Origin: Membranipora membranacea
Lineage: Eukaryota > Bryozoa > Gymnolaemata > Cheilostomatida > Membraniporidae
Reading direction: 5' to 3'
Assembly (NCBI GenBank): GCA_914767715.1
Contig: OU612070.1
Coordinates: forward strand, 12,233,501-12,293,500
DNA length: 60,000 bases
The notes under the pieces: model-generated
What the model was told of the DNA's origin: nothing
Database searches by the model: none
Seen by the model: only the letters and a program-made list of their open reading frames with translations
Position numbers and translations under genes: made by a program
In this document: positions 11,901 through 24,767 of the stretch, piece by piece
Layout: the number at the start of each line of letters is the position of its first letter
Position numbering within the stretch: position 1 is the first letter of the stretch

Positions 11901-14900
11901 CTATAAATCGAAGTTAATAGAGCCTCTACAAGTATCAAGAGTCGTCCCCTTTGAGTTAATTGAATAAGACATCCATTCTCATATGGATAAGCTAAATTCT
12001 TAGATTGTAAATCAGTGCAAAGATTTGAATTTGGGAAATTATGCTACCAGAGGTACAATGTGACAGAAAAACAGCTGAACAGAGAATATTTGTAAGGAAA
12101 AACACTTGGTTATAATTGAACATCAGACTTGTTTTTTATTGAAACACTTGTAATTGTTATGAGTGGATCACAAAACACAATAGAAAATATGTTACCAACA
12201 CTGCAATCAAATTCTAGCTAGACCACTTAGAGTTCCTTGTAGAATTTTATTTTTCTCAAATTGTCTATGTTCTTAAAACTCAGTTAAAATGGTTTGTTCA
12301 GGAAAGCAAATCCTTGACCATCAGTCTTATTCCCACATTTGCTGACCAGCGAATATACATTCCACTTTATCTTATCTCCTTATCTAAGGAATTAAGGATT
12401 ATTCAGCACATTCTAAGTTTCTGATGGCTCTATATGGGGTAAAATTTCAGGGACTCCTAATAATATATGGTCTCTGGTGATACGTTGTTAGTGAAACACG
12501 CCTTGACCATCAGTGGTATTTCCAGCATTATGCTGGCTAGTGAATGTACATGTGGTTCTGTCTTATCTCTCTATCTAAGACCTTATAAATTATTCAGGGC
12601 ATATGGCGTTCTAAAATTTTGATTGCCCTGCTATTCTCATTGAGTGAGTTTCTGACGGTATGCTGATTAGTGTATGGAATCTTGACCAACTCTGTTAATC
12701 AATCATTAGAAATAGCAGCTTCCAATATAAAATATGACTCTATTATTCATAATTTTGAAAATATGGGCATAATGATGATTAAAAGCTGACATAAAAAGTA
12801 TTTTTATGGTGTACTGTAGGCTGAATTATCATTCAAAATCACAACAAACGGCTTTGTCCAGACTTTCTGGCATTTTCTTTCTCTACAAACCAGATAATGT
12901 CTGCATACCTGCATGTAATGAACTTCAGATCGTTATAGTGGTCATGGTTGAGCAAAACCTATACTGTTCCCATGTTTACTGTTCACTCCCATGAGTATTG
13001 TTGATTTGATTTTAAATAAGAATCAATTTGAAACATAAGTATAAACTTTTGGGGAGGTCGGTAGAAAATCTATAAGTTGAGCTTTGTAGTGTTGCCATCT
13101 AGTTTGGTTGATTCAAATATGGATCAGTTGTCATGAAGGACTAAGTTTTATAGTGGGAGTGTTGAGAAGTTAAACACTAGCCACTTGAAAGTACTGGGTT
13201 AAATGTGTTGATCCCAGATAGTCCAGGGAGCTGAGCTCTGCCTAACCAGCTTCTTGGACTGATCACAGGGCACTTCTTTAACTTGGCAACAAAAGCTAGA
13301 ATAAACTGTTTCCATTTCACTCTAAAAATACCATGTAATTGTGAATATAGACTTCCAGCTCTGCCTCCATATCAATATATGACCCCTCTCAGTAATGTGT
13401 CACGTACCTAATACCTACGTAAGTAGCCAGGTATTGCAGTGGTGAGAAACTCGACTAATGTTTTATTCTTGGCTGTCCACTCTACTCAAAGGGTGTTCCG
13501 TCACTAAAATGTTTCTAATTTTATCAGTAATTTCGCCCTACATTCTTTAAATCTAGTAAAGTGTGGGATTACTTAGATAATCATTCATGTTTGAACTTCA
13601 CTTGGCTTGTTAATACTAAGATATAAAGCATGTATGTTAGTTGTGCAATTCAATCTAATGACTACTATGTTTCCTTTGTAGGTCGATGCAACATACAGAA
13701 ATTACACGGTTGCCAAAAGACATGCTAAATGGTACACAAATTGAAATTCTGTAAGTGATTTGATCAGCGATTAGTCTTTTGAAGCTATTTGACAAGCGTC
13801 AAATACAAATGAGCCAAATCAAGCTTTTTGTTGAATGTATCCTGCTATCACTTTGCTCAGAGTTAGGTTGTGTTATAATCCTTGTTTATGCAAAAAATTA
13901 CAACTTAATTTAAATCACACACACACACACACACACACACATACAGATATTAAACTCCCTATTTTGCTATGATACTATCTGTGCTCTTTCCTCTTCACTT
14001 CTTTTAGATCTGATGGAAGGGTGGTTATGTATCTCATCATATATTCCTGATGTTTCTTTTTCAGATATCTCAGTCATAACAAGTATTTGGAGAAAATAGA
14101 TGAAGATTTATTTTCGTCAATGATTCCGGATTGCCTGGTCCAGTTGTGAGTTTTTACATACATAGTCGTATAAATTCCTCATTCCTCAAGTTTAATTATC
14201 TCCTCAAAAAATGACATTGATGCATGACTTATTATGAGGGAATGTGGCGCATGAGTTTCACTCACTACAGCTTGGGACAACACATTCTTTAACTCTTAGA
14301 TCAGGAAATACTATACTAAAGGTGTGAAAGACAAACAACACGTGCATATCCCTGCCACGCCTAGTTTAGGAGAATCAACAGTTTGACGAGGGGGTGTTAT
14401 TTCAATACCATTGGTTTTATTTGTCATGAAACACCACTAATACCCTTGGCCAAACTGTGTGAATCATTGAACTCGGTTCATAGAAGGCATTTTTACCCAC
14501 TTAAGAACCTATTTTGAGCAATATGACAAGGTTGAGCTCTTGTAAAAAAATTAGAGAAAATTTATTTGTGACCTATATTGGCAAAATTAATTTTTCTTAA
14601 CTGTAACAGTTGGCTACTGCCTAGACATCGTTCAGCCATGGCCTTGTCATATGGCCTTTAGTTAGAGGAGAAATGACAAGTGCAGGGTCACCATATATCA
14701 TTTTAAAGAGGTGGAAATCTCGCAGGTTCTCAAGAAGCTGGCAAATACTCTGTAATTTTAAGAGTTTTTGAAAAATTGAATTTTGATTTCGAAATTGCCC
14801 CTCAACCATATACCCCAAGTAAGCGGTTGAGGCAGTAAGCTAAGAAACCATATCCAATCGCCAGTAATCTAGTATTATACGGCGTTTTTATATGATAGCT

Positions 14901-17900
14901 CTCTTTTTTTGTTGCGCATGCCTCCTCTGCTCTTCTGCTTCCCCTTTCTGCAGGGTATATAAACCCTGGATTTACCCCATGGTCAACCCACAAACTCTAG
15001 AGCTTTTATAGCTCATAAATTTATGTCAGGTTTGGTGCACACAAGGTCCCTTTGGTTCCCTTAGTCTTATAAAGAGCTTTACAATGGTATAAGAAAATTG
15101 TATGTGTCATATCTCAGCTAAGCTAACTGGTTAAACACCTCCCATAGCATGTGACTCTCATTCCAATCTCAAAAAATTTCTTTCCTCTCAAAAAACCGAA
15201 GCTCAGATGTTTTATCCATTCAAAATATAATTTCATGTTGTCATAATTTATTCAATCGGTTGTACATATGAGACACTATTTTGTCGTGAGGTTTTTAATA
15301 AGCTTTGACCACATTGAAGGGAACATAATCATTTAGCCTCATATGCTTTTGTCGGTACAGTCTCATAATCAAGTGGATCCGAACACTTAAATAATGAGAT
15401 ATGTTTACTGTGTTTCAGAGTTTTGTCAGACAACCCAATGCTGACTAACATCCCGAGTGAGAACGTCAGATCTATCAAGGTATTCGAATGTCAAAGATGT
15501 CCTGGTGTAAAAAAGATACCTCCCACCATCAACTTTGAGAGCATCACTGAGGTAAAGAATGTTCCAATATCTCTTTAAAGTCTGAATTCTTGTTCCTTTC
15601 CAGGTTGTTTTAAATTGGAGCTCTATGGTTAAGCTCCACAAATAAGGGAAACCAATTGTATCCCTTTAAAGGGCAGCCAAGGTTTCGCAGCAATGCATTA
15701 ATGGGTAGTAAATAATTTTCTGGGCAGCATCAGCTTTGTGCATTACGCGATGCAAAACTCAAAGTAGTTGCTGACTCTAAACTGGGTATCACTTCAGTTT
15801 AGGGGAGGTTCCAAGACATTGCTGTAATAATGATAGAGCACAAGCTAAATAATAACAGGAATAGGAAACTGCTCTGTGGTATTCTATTTTAGCTGAGTTT
15901 GAGTACCTGATGGAAGAAATGTTTCACAAGAATTCTGGCTTAATAATCATCCGAATTAGATTTTGTCTTTTTCCCTATGCAGCAAGTGAAATTTGCTATG
16001 GTTTTTATCCACTGGGGGAAATTCATCAATCTGGCCACCTGCCAATTTCAGAATATATATAAGTTACAGTGGAGTTTTGTCATGCAGACATAGCCACCTT
16101 TGATAGGTCATAATTCATTCTGTATTTATCCTAAAGACTGATTTCTAACTTTTCTGAAATCTCCAATCTTCGAGCTATACACCATATTATTGTCATTTTT
16201 TGCTAGGATACATAGGCTATGAGTAATCCAGGTTTTTAAAATGAGTTTTATCATATAGATTTACATAGGGCTTAGGTCAATGCACGGACATTTCCTAATT
16301 TTGAGGACCAGCCGTCTATCAATTGTCACATGTAAATCTATGACAAAACACATTTAAAAAACCTGGATTACTCTGAGCCTATGAATCCTAGCAAAAAATG
16401 ACAATAATATGGTGTATAGCTTGAAGCTTGGACGTTCCAGCAAAGTTAGAAATCAGTCTTTAGAATAAATACAGAAGGGATTATGGTCCATCAAAGGTAG
16501 GGATGTCTGCAAGAAAAATGCCATTATAACATATAGAGATCAAGAGTTTTTGGCATCCAGCTGTGCACAATTTTCCCCCAGTGAATCAAAAACCGCAGGC
16601 ACTATAACTATCATTGAACTGTCCCGTCTGTATATCCTTACTCTGTGATTATATGTTATTTACACTCTTTTAATTTTCTCATTTCTATGTTGCCAGAAAT
16701 GGGGTTATGTTTTTCGGAGTAATCTCCCTTGATTATTTACAGATGAGACCATACTTTTGCTAAGTTTTATATAAGCTATAAAGGGAGCAGATGAGATCTT
16801 TTGCTGTAAATACTCATCGGTTTCAGCTAACTACAATTGATAAAATTATTCGGTAATTTGAAAATTTGACCTATATGCTGAAATAAAAAAGTATCCCGAA
16901 ATATTAATCTTTAATACAATTAAAATTAAATAATAATATATGAAAATTAAAATATAAAATATAAAATCCTGATCAATCACAATGAAATTTGGTGTTAGGA
17001 AGGAAGGTGTCTTGATATATACAGCTAAATTATTTTTGCAAAAGAATTCCATATATATATTAAGTTGTTGATCAAATATAGAATTGTTTTGTATTACAAT
17101 AACATTAAACATATATATGCTATAGGGAATTTTTTTTCTGCAATCAATATTTTCAGGTTGGCTCAATATAATATGTGAAATTCAAAGCTAGAAAATTATT
17201 ATTTCTCTTTATTTCAATGATATATTAATTATGTTATATAGTATAATATATATCAAATTATATTCACAGTCATTTTTTGTCTAATAAAGTGGCTGCCAGA
17301 CCAAAAAGTGTGATCTGGTCCAATGATAGCTTATATAAAAGAGTGCAAATTTATGGTCTCATCTGTCCAGCGCCCCCTATAATAAGGAACAACTCCTGAC
17401 ACAACCACATTGAAAAAAAATTACATCATTATCGCAAATGAAATTGGTTAAAATTGAGGTCTTGTTGACGTAGATTTGTGACCACTTCATTTTCTTTCTC
17501 CCTCCCCCCCGACGAATGTTATATCAATGTAATCTTGTGTTTTAGGCTCATCTGACATATCCTCAGCATTGCTGTGCCTTCAGAAAACCTCACATACAGA
17601 ATAAAGCTGCCTACAATAAAGTAAGTTCGGGTCATGTTCTCCATTTAGCTTGTGGTCCCATTACATAGGGATGGCAGGCAAGTGAAACAACATGAGTGGT
17701 ACATAAGGATGTCCTTATTGGAACAGCAGCTATATCTTCATATGACTGCTTCACCCTTTGTCATCATTAGTCATGTGACCTACAGGGACTCATCATATCC
17801 CCGTTCTACATCTGAACATCTCACGTACGCAGCCAGCACAATCTCAAGGGACAAATCTTACCATAATTAATTACCAATTTAACTCATGTTTTGAAAATGT

Positions 17901-20900
17901 TTTGGATGCTGTGACAGGAAAGATCACATGACAAGACAAAAGAAATGCAGAGAGACAACAAAGATAACAATATTTATAACATTAATCATTAACAACATAT
18001 GTTATACTTTGGCCCAAGACTGTTGAATCATGCTGATTCATTTAATGTATTTTTTGCTTGCAATTAAACTATCTTGTTGTTGCAATAAAAAAAACCTTTT
18101 CATGGCTGCTGCTATCATAGTTATATTTGATATTTGACAGGCAGCCGAGATGGGTATGATGATGTGTAAGAAGTCACAGCTTTATAACAAGACGCCCCCA
18201 CCCTTAATAGGAAACACGGCTATGTTTTACCAGGACTCAACGAGCCCATCTACAACTGGTTTCCCTGAATTCACCACTACTGACTATCCATATTATTTTG
18301 GCAATGACAGTAAGCAGCTTGTTGATAGACATGATACCTGATATGATTCAATATTAACTTATGATTTTGGATGACTTAATGTTGGCTGTCACCAGTTTCT
18401 AATAGGGTTGAATAAACTTCAGCTAACAATAGATTTTCCATTCTGTGGGTATTATTCTCCTATACGGTCATCGTTTCTTTCATTGTCAGAGAGTAAAGTC
18501 TCCAATGAACCTACTTATCAATAGAAGGAAGTTTTTAGTCCTAGAATTTGTCTACTTTGAATTTGGCTGCACAAAACTAGAGAGGTTGATCTCGAATTTA
18601 ATTGTGATGTATTATGCTTTGCACTGCATTGCGAGCGTGAATTATTTTGTTATTTGCACTGATGTATATTCATGGAATTAGGGGAACACATCTGACCCTG
18701 AACAAGCCTATGGTAATTTATGATGGCTAGAAATATTTGGTCCAAATTTTCAGTAATGCTACAGTCTACCCCCTTGTATGCATATGTCAAATATCTTGCA
18801 TGAGTTTTTAAAGGATTTCACTGGAACGTAAGCCAATGTATGAAGTTAAACCTGCCATTACTGACACAATTACTGACACAAAGTTATATAATGACACAAG
18901 TTCCCTGCAAATAGCCACGTGTGTATTTTACAATGAATCCATGAATTCATATCAATGGTTACTATGTATTAATTAGTAGTCTTACTTTAGGTGATTTTGC
19001 TGACCTGTATGAAAGCTATGATTATTCTGATTACTATGATGATTACCCACAGTTCAGCCTTACGACTATAGATCCGAATCGTGTTCATATCAAGCCACTC
19101 GATGAGGAAATAAACTGCACTCTTGCTGACTTTCAGAAAAGAAGGTAAGTTTTAGCACCACCTGATCTAGTTTGGTAAATTTTTACTCATGATAAAGTTG
19201 ATCAATGCTCAACTATCTATTTGATGTTTTCAGACCCCAAGTTCTAATGATCAGGAAATGTTTCAAGTGTAGCTTCCAGCCGTAGGCAAAATTGAGTGAA
19301 CTTGATTGGTCTGATTGAAAAACTAGAAAACATTTGATTTACTTTAATGAAACAACACTGATAACCAGGCATATAGTCACGTGTCTCTTTGCAAAGTTGT
19401 ACTGTTGAGCTTTTAAAACTTTTGACCTTTAGAACTTTTGAGCTTTTGAACTTTTAGCAGTTGTCAATTAAACATCTCTGGTCATAATTAATGTTTGCAT
19501 CATGTGTTATCCTTGAAGTAGTGTTTGTTTTTTTTCCACAGAGAAAACATTAAATGCTACCCAGAAGAGAATTCGTTCACCCCTTGTGTGGACATACTTG
19601 AAGAAGAGGACTATTTGAGAGTCACTCTCTGGTGTGTGGCCATCTTAGCTGTGATCGGGAATCTCACTGTGTTGATATTCACCATTATATCCAGAATCAG
19701 GACCAAATATCCGATGACTGTTACCAAGTTTCTAATTTGTAACCTCGGTAAGATGACAGATGATTTTATTTTGCCATGTCAAAAAGCCAACTGCTTGAGA
19801 CAGAATGCAGGAAACAAAGGTCTGGTGTCCTATTCAGCAAATAGCTTTACTGTCCCACGCAAATATAAGCCAGGCACAGATCACAAAGCATGTAAATAGT
19901 TAAATAGATTTTAAATGTTTCATTTTTTGCAAACAGTGTTACCTTTACAAATGGCAAATGTTCAAGGAAAGACATTATTTGTCACCTCTGACTGGTATTT
20001 AGTGCAATATTCTCAAGTACCTCTTTGTTGTTTAAAATACTCAATGATTAATGTGTTGTTGATTATTTGCCATGTTGTTTTTGCAGCGTTTTCTGACTTG
20101 TTACAAGGGATATATCTACTGACACTTGCAGCTGTTGATGCCAAGTCTTTAGGACAATACTTTAATTTTGCCGATTGGTGGCAGTATGAAGGAGGCTGTG
20201 ATGTAGTAGGATTCATTACTGTGTTTGCTTCTGAGTTGTCTGTCTTCACTCTGTCTGTAATCACTCTAGAAAGATGGTAAGTCTATTACATAACAATGTC
20301 AGTGTCGACTTCCCCCTTCTTTTCCGTTAGTTTGGTAAGTTGCGAGCAGTTGAAATGACAAGCTCTAAATTTCCCATAATCTAATCCCTGATAGCATTTA
20401 GAATAAATTTCTACTGTCATTCAAATTATAACAACAATGTTATTCAGTATCATATCAGCAAAACGTAATGAATCTTCATGATTTGATGCAAACTCCATGT
20501 GACAAGTAATTTGCTAAACTCTTCTAGATGTATTGTATCGGAGTTGTGATTCCATAGTGTAATAAAGGATAACTCCGTTGTGGTTAAAAAATGCATATGC
20601 AAGATTTATTCAACTTCTGACTTAGGTATGCTATCAGCCATGCCATACACCTAACTAAGCGTGTGCAGATGCGACATGCTGTCGGTATCATGGCGTTTGG
20701 ATGGATTTTAGCCACCATCGTAGCTATTCTGCCGCTGCCTTACTTCCAGTTTAGCAGTTATCATCAGACAAGCCTGTGTCTCCCCTTTAGATTTGACTCC
20801 ATCAGAGATAAAGGTAGGCTTTCACATATCAAAAAATCTTAATATCTTCTAACAAGTAATAAGTATGACATAGACGGTGTATGGGCAGACAACTCAAATT

Positions 20901-23900
20901 CAAATCAACCTAACTTGATATCAATTTAATTTTGAGACATATCATTGAAATGGAGGTATGGAAAATCAGCAAGGCCTACAACTCAAGGTTCTTCTCTCAG
21001 AATAGAAAATCATTAGTAGACTGCTTTAAATCGTTACTAGTTAAATAAATAATAAATACCTTTGCCTTCGCAGCAGTTTTGCTTCAATTTAGTCCATAGG
21101 CTGAATCTATTCATATTTTGTAGTGACTTTACAGTCTGAGATCTTTGAAACCATACAGCATATGGCCTAGTAGTTTATCAATAGTGTTGTTCTCGTTTTG
21201 CAGGATACATCATAGCATTATTCTCGATGAATGTAGGAGCGGTCATACTAGTGTTCATCTGCTATGCCAGTATATTCCTACAAGTGAGAGGATCTAATGC
21301 CTCCAGAGCTAGTGATATGTATCTGGCTAGAAGGATGGCTCTACTTGTCTTCACTGACTTTGTATGCTGGGGTCCTGTGGCTATAGTAGCTGGAATGAGT
21401 GCAGGTGAGATTTTCACAAGCTTATGGTTTAGGTGTCAAGGATGGACTGCATCCTTATCAGTGGATAAATTTTGTGTTTGGAAAAATCACCACCAAGTCT
21501 GAAAGGTTGCTATTGTGGAAGCTGTTGTAATTATTCTATATTATGACTTGTATTCTCGGACAATATTCACTGACTACTGAGTACATACTTTTTAAAGTGA
21601 ACTCCAATCTAAAGAGACATGCATTGTCAACACTTTCTTGGTAAACTAAGTCCTGAAGTTACTTTACGTCTTACTTCTTTGTATTTGTTTTTAGGAGGCA
21701 TAGATGTACAGCAATCATTAATTAACACAGAAAGTGGTCTATACATGGCAAAGATAGTACTTGTAATATTTTACCCATTTAACGCCTGCACCAACCCTCT
21801 ACTCTATGCTATCATCACAAAACAATTCAGAAAGGATTTCAAGGTAAGTAGCAAATTCCTTCCTGCTATCTATGACATTTAATAACGCAATGCATATTCT
21901 AGTTTAAGCGCTCAAACGGTGCAAGATGCTGGTAAAGGCATTTCATTATCAACCACGAAAAGAAAGTGGTTGATAATGAAATGCTTCTACTAGCATCTTG
22001 CACCGTTTGAGCGCTTAAACTATGCATATTCTTGATTTGGTTTGACTTAGCCTTATCCTAGCAGCGTGTCGCTGAACTAAGGCTTGTTTGACTGGTTCTT
22101 CTGTCGTGTGATTAATTGCCCGTCATGTAATAATGTGCTGACCGGACATTGACAATATGACTATATTTATATGATAGTTTGATCCTGTGATATAGATATC
22201 AAACAATCTGTGTGCCATCATTGCCACCATTGCTACTGCAGATATACATGCTATGTTTGCAGCCTAAAATACTAGATATCCACTACGGTGACAAGCATCC
22301 AGGATAATTGTGCACATTCTTCTCAGAGCCATTGTCAATATCTATTTTAGGTCACTCTAAACACATGCGGTATCACATGTCATATGAAAAACAAACCTAA
22401 CGTAGGCAATTCTGGAGGGACAGTCTGCAGGCATAAAAAGCTCAGACATACAGCATCAACCATGTCTAATACAACACAGATGACCAATGCATCTTCTGTT
22501 ATTGAGGGCAGAGGTAGGTTTGATATGATGTATTTTTTGTTCCTGGAGAAAAGTCCCTGGTCTTTTTTACTACCGGCAAAGATATGTTATGATAAATATA
22601 TATATATATTCATAAATTGGCTCAAGGTCAAGGTAGGTTCAACATTTGAAGCTCCTTAGAGATGTGGTTCCTTTTTCTCTTAAGCATTAACCTTCCGACA
22701 CTTCTACAACGGATTTATATTTCTTAATGAGTTGAGGGTGTTATCTTAGGGCACCTCCCACTTTTTCCAGGTAGTTCATTTACCAGTCATCTTTGTCTAA
22801 TCAATGAAATGCTCCCATTTTACCCGACTTCATACTAATTTGAGTGACCCTATGGCCTCCTGAAACCTACTGCGTCTCATTGCAGTCAATTTATCAACTT
22901 CAATTCGCTTACCAACATATGTTTTTGGAGGTCTGATATCGTTTTGTGATCAACCTTAGCTTGTCTAAGCTTGCTAATCTATGCCCCCATTGTTTTTGGG
23001 GATTCCTGGTCGCATCATTTCAACTGCAACTTCAAAATCTTGATATTAATCCATTTAGGCTCTAGTATCAGAGGTAGAAATAGCGTGGACATGGCACATA
23101 GTGGTTTAACACACATCATCAGGCCTGGTGCTAACAGAGTTTCCAACAGTAATGAGATATCCAGATTGGACAATGACATGAGTATACGGGAGTATGCTAT
23201 GAAGATTCTAGATAATAAATCTACCAAATATAGCTACCGAAGTAGAAGCATGAAGGTACGTATATACGAACTTTATTTATTTTGGATAGTACAGAAGACA
23301 GTAACCAGTACATGTGGAAAATATCTTTCTCTGAAGAATATTGTGTTGACTTGACTAAGTTTAGGTGATCACTGATATTCAATAACCTGCATCACCAGTA
23401 ACCAAATAATTTCATTCTACAACTAGTCCTTTAACCGATAATATACAAAAAATACTTTGGTCTGAAAAGTTGTCCTCTCTCACAACCACGATGTCAAAAA
23501 TCAACTCATCTGCATGACTTGCTCTACTCAGCCTTGATTTCAGCTAAACACGGATTAGTTATCTACTGAAATCACCTTTAATTTGAGTGGTTTGCATCAA
23601 GGATGTTGGTACCTATCACACAAAAGATTTAGATGACATGACACTAAAAGAAAATTGTTTATCGTTTTTAGAGACATAGTATATGTGGAGTGTCTCCAAT
23701 GTCAGATAGGTCTCCTAGCGCAAGTACAATCGAGAGTTCTGAATCTCGCCGACCTTCAGATTCAGCAAAAGTACCAGCAACTTTAGAGGAAGCAGACAGC
23801 ACCACCTTTGACGATCAGTGGACTGAAACACGTCCCTGGGAATCTCACCAGACAAGACAACAGTGGCACAGAGACCGCTGGCTATTCAATGAACATATCA

Positions 23901-24364
23901 ATAAACAATCAAAAGAAGTTTATAAATATGATGACGTCGATTCTGGAACTGATGTCAATCACGTCAGCGCATTAGACTGCGAACTTTTAAATCCAGACAG
24001 TGTATACTCATCAAGCACTGGACCTGATTGTGTCAAACTCAGGTGCCAAAGTTTCACCGAGCAATCAAATATACGTCGATTCCCTAACAATCGTCGATTA
24101 AGTCGAGATGACAGTTACGATCTGGATAGCGACTCCGATTGCTGTTCCAGCTACGGCACAGTTGCTGAGAGCAGTGGGAGGCAATCTAGTAACCATGGAG
24201 ACTGTCACCATGTTGACTCACATGAGGGGTACCGTCACTGCCCGACAAATCACATTCACTGTGATGAGAGGAGCAAAGCAGGTGTAGCTGTTAATCGCGC
24301 TAACAAAAGTGACTATAAAACGGAAGAAGAATCAGTCACCGAAAAGTTGACTGCACTTTCTTGA
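5931..24364 (+). CDS. LGR-type glycoprotein-hormone receptor-like GPCR, paralogue 1 (20 exons, 1089 residues)
   Basis: Exons: 5931-6124, 8121-8192, 8976-9050, 10475-10552, 11245-11325, 11701-11802, 13682-13750, 14065-14145, 15419-15551, 17546-17620, 18141-18309, 18991-19144, 19542-19747, 20087-20276, 20626-20813, 21204-21404, 21695-21843, 22351-22513, 23059-23255, 23672-24364. They sum to 3270 coding bases, in frame throughout, with GT-AG introns at every junction. The start ATG has G at -3 and +4 and opens a signal peptide. The protein is a plasma-membrane receptor: leucine-rich ectodomain, hinge, seven helices, 350-residue tail. By family it would bind a cystine-knot glycoprotein hormone and couple to G proteins; ligand and coupling are inference. 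Type A is chosen over types B and C because there are about nine repeats, an HCCAF hinge motif and no LDLa module. The tail is several times longer than in vertebrate relatives. The tandem paralogue starts 2 kb downstream. Confidence 0.95.
12294..12620. repeat. direct duplication in paralogue 1 intron 6, period about 190 bases
   Basis: Two imperfect copies begin near CCTTGACCATCAGT (12312 and 12501) and share GCTG-CTAG/CCAG, GAATATACAT/GAATGTACAT, TCTTATCTC-CTATCTAAG and TTATTCAG-GCA. A weaker third trace begins at about 12661. There is no open frame. It may be a local duplication or tandem copies of a short interspersed element. Confidence 0.6.
13915..13941. repeat. (CA)n microsatellite in paralogue 1 intron 7
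   Basis: About 13 uninterrupted CA dinucleotides. Confidence 0.9.
16000..16649. mobile_element. palindromic non-autonomous DNA element, family II, copy 1 (left end truncated)
   Basis: This copy lies in intron 9 of paralogue 1 and matches 37120-37825 almost base for base. The two halves are inverted repeats of each other: GGGGGAAA near 16014 pairs with TTTCCCCC near 16571, and the TGCTAGGATACATAGGCTATGAGTAATCCAGG stretch is mirrored at about 16364-16396. The left arm begins at GGTTTTTATCC, whereas the other copy continues about 45 bases further, so this copy is truncated. No open frame is present. Confidence 0.8.
17546..19144 (+). other. paralogue 1 hinge region with acidic tyrosine cluster (exons 10-12)
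   Basis: Exon 10 holds HCCAF (residues 303-307), the conserved Cys pair of the receptor hinge that disulfide-bonds to the segment before helix 1 in the mammalian relatives. Exon 11 is low-complexity and rich in Thr, Pro and Ser. Exon 12 holds a dense acidic tyrosine run at residues 377-395 ([13 protein letters not shown]). Tyrosines in acidic context in this position are sulfated in the TSH and LH receptors and contribute to hormone binding; sulfation here is inferred. The partner Cys residues lie in exon 13 (C433 and C443). Confidence 0.9.
19542..21843 (+). other. paralogue 1 seven-transmembrane domain (exons 13-17)
   Basis: Exon 13 has the pre-helix FTPCVDI motif and helix 1 with the conserved GN (N468). 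Exon 14 covers helices 2 and 3 ([22 protein letters not shown]) and ends at ERW, the family's version of DRY, with W560 split by the intron. Exon 15 holds helix 4, exon 16 helices 5 and 6 ([14 protein letters not shown]), and exon 17 helix 7 with NPLLY at 723-727 followed by the helix-8 start. The helices are cut by four introns, whereas the vertebrate TSH/LH/FSH receptor genes encode this domain on a single exon. All residues expected for signalling are present. Confidence 0.95.
21890..22032. mobile_element. 121-bp hairpin MITE with 11-bp target duplication
   Basis: The element at 21901-22021 is a near-perfect palindrome whose ends read AGTTTAAGCGCTCAAACGG and its reverse complement. It is flanked on both sides by ATGCATATTCT (21890-21900 and 22022-22032). 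An 11-base duplication falls in the 9-11 range typical of Mutator-like transposition, so it may be a MULE-derived MITE. It lies in intron 17 of paralogue 1. Confidence 0.85.
22351..24364 (+). other. paralogue 1 long cytoplasmic tail (exons 18-20)
   Basis: About 350 residues follow helix 8. The tail is hydrophilic and rich in Ser, Asp, Arg and His. Exon 20 opens with RHSICGV and then a conserved block with ESRRPSDSA, an acidic ALEEAD-like stretch and [20 protein letters not shown]. The R-R-x-S and K-R-H-S contexts are plausible basophilic-kinase sites (inference). After that block the tail is acidic and repetitive in Asp/Ser ([11 protein letters not shown]) and shares little with paralogue 2 until the final dozen residues ([11 protein letters not shown]). 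Stop TGA at 24362-24364; an AATAAA follows at 24385-24390. Confidence 0.9.
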
Positions 24365-24761
24365 CAAATCTCTACTAGTTATCCAATAAAAATAGATTAA
24401 AAATATTTTTTGACATTTGATTTTTTTTACAGTTTACAGTCTGTAATATCAGTTGACATTCATGCTATTCCATTTTGAAGCCTTATCTATTTTGTAGATT
24501 AATTGAATATATCTACAGGCATCTTAGAATACCATGTGATAGGTCATCGTAAATATGATGAGTAATTACCACACGCAATTAGTCTTGAAAAAAATAATCA
24601 AAGTTGCTGGCTGACTGATACTAAATTATATAAATGTAGTTGTCTTTCCAGGAGAAAACAACTTCAAACTTTACAATCATTTGATGACTAACATTGTGAG
24701 CATCATTGTATTCTTCTACAAGATAAAATTTTGTTATTGATTTTTATTAAAGTCGTCTTTC

Positions 24762-24767
24762 AATAAA
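24762..24767 (+). terminator. candidate poly(A) signal of paralogue 1
   Basis: A canonical AATAAA about 400 bases past the stop codon, followed by a GT/T-containing stretch. An earlier AATAAA at 24385-24390 lies only about 20 bases past the stop. Either or both could be used. Confidence 0.4.

Larger units (their letters stand above)
5931..15551 (+). other. paralogue 1 ectodomain: signal peptide, Cys cap and leucine-rich repeats (exons 1-9)
   Basis: Exon 1 encodes a hydrophobic signal peptide (residues 1 to about 24) and a four-Cys N-cap ([10 protein letters not shown], with the fourth Cys at AHCLR), the C-x2-C-x-C pattern of glycoprotein-hormone receptors. Exons 2-8 are 72, 75, 78, 81, 102, 69 and 81 bases, each split at phase 2 and each encoding about one leucine-rich repeat. 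Exon 9 (133 bases) carries the last repeat and ends at phase 0. One repeat per phase-2 exon is the known organisation of this family, which supports the model independently of sequence similarity. Several N-x-S/T glycosylation sites are present (for example NNT in exon 3 and NNS in exon 5). Confidence 0.93.

Noticed and set aside
16846-17166. 106-codon minus-strand open frame in paralogue 1 intron 9
   Set aside because: Extreme AT bias with Ile/Phe/Tyr/Asn runs; a chance open frame in low-complexity DNA.
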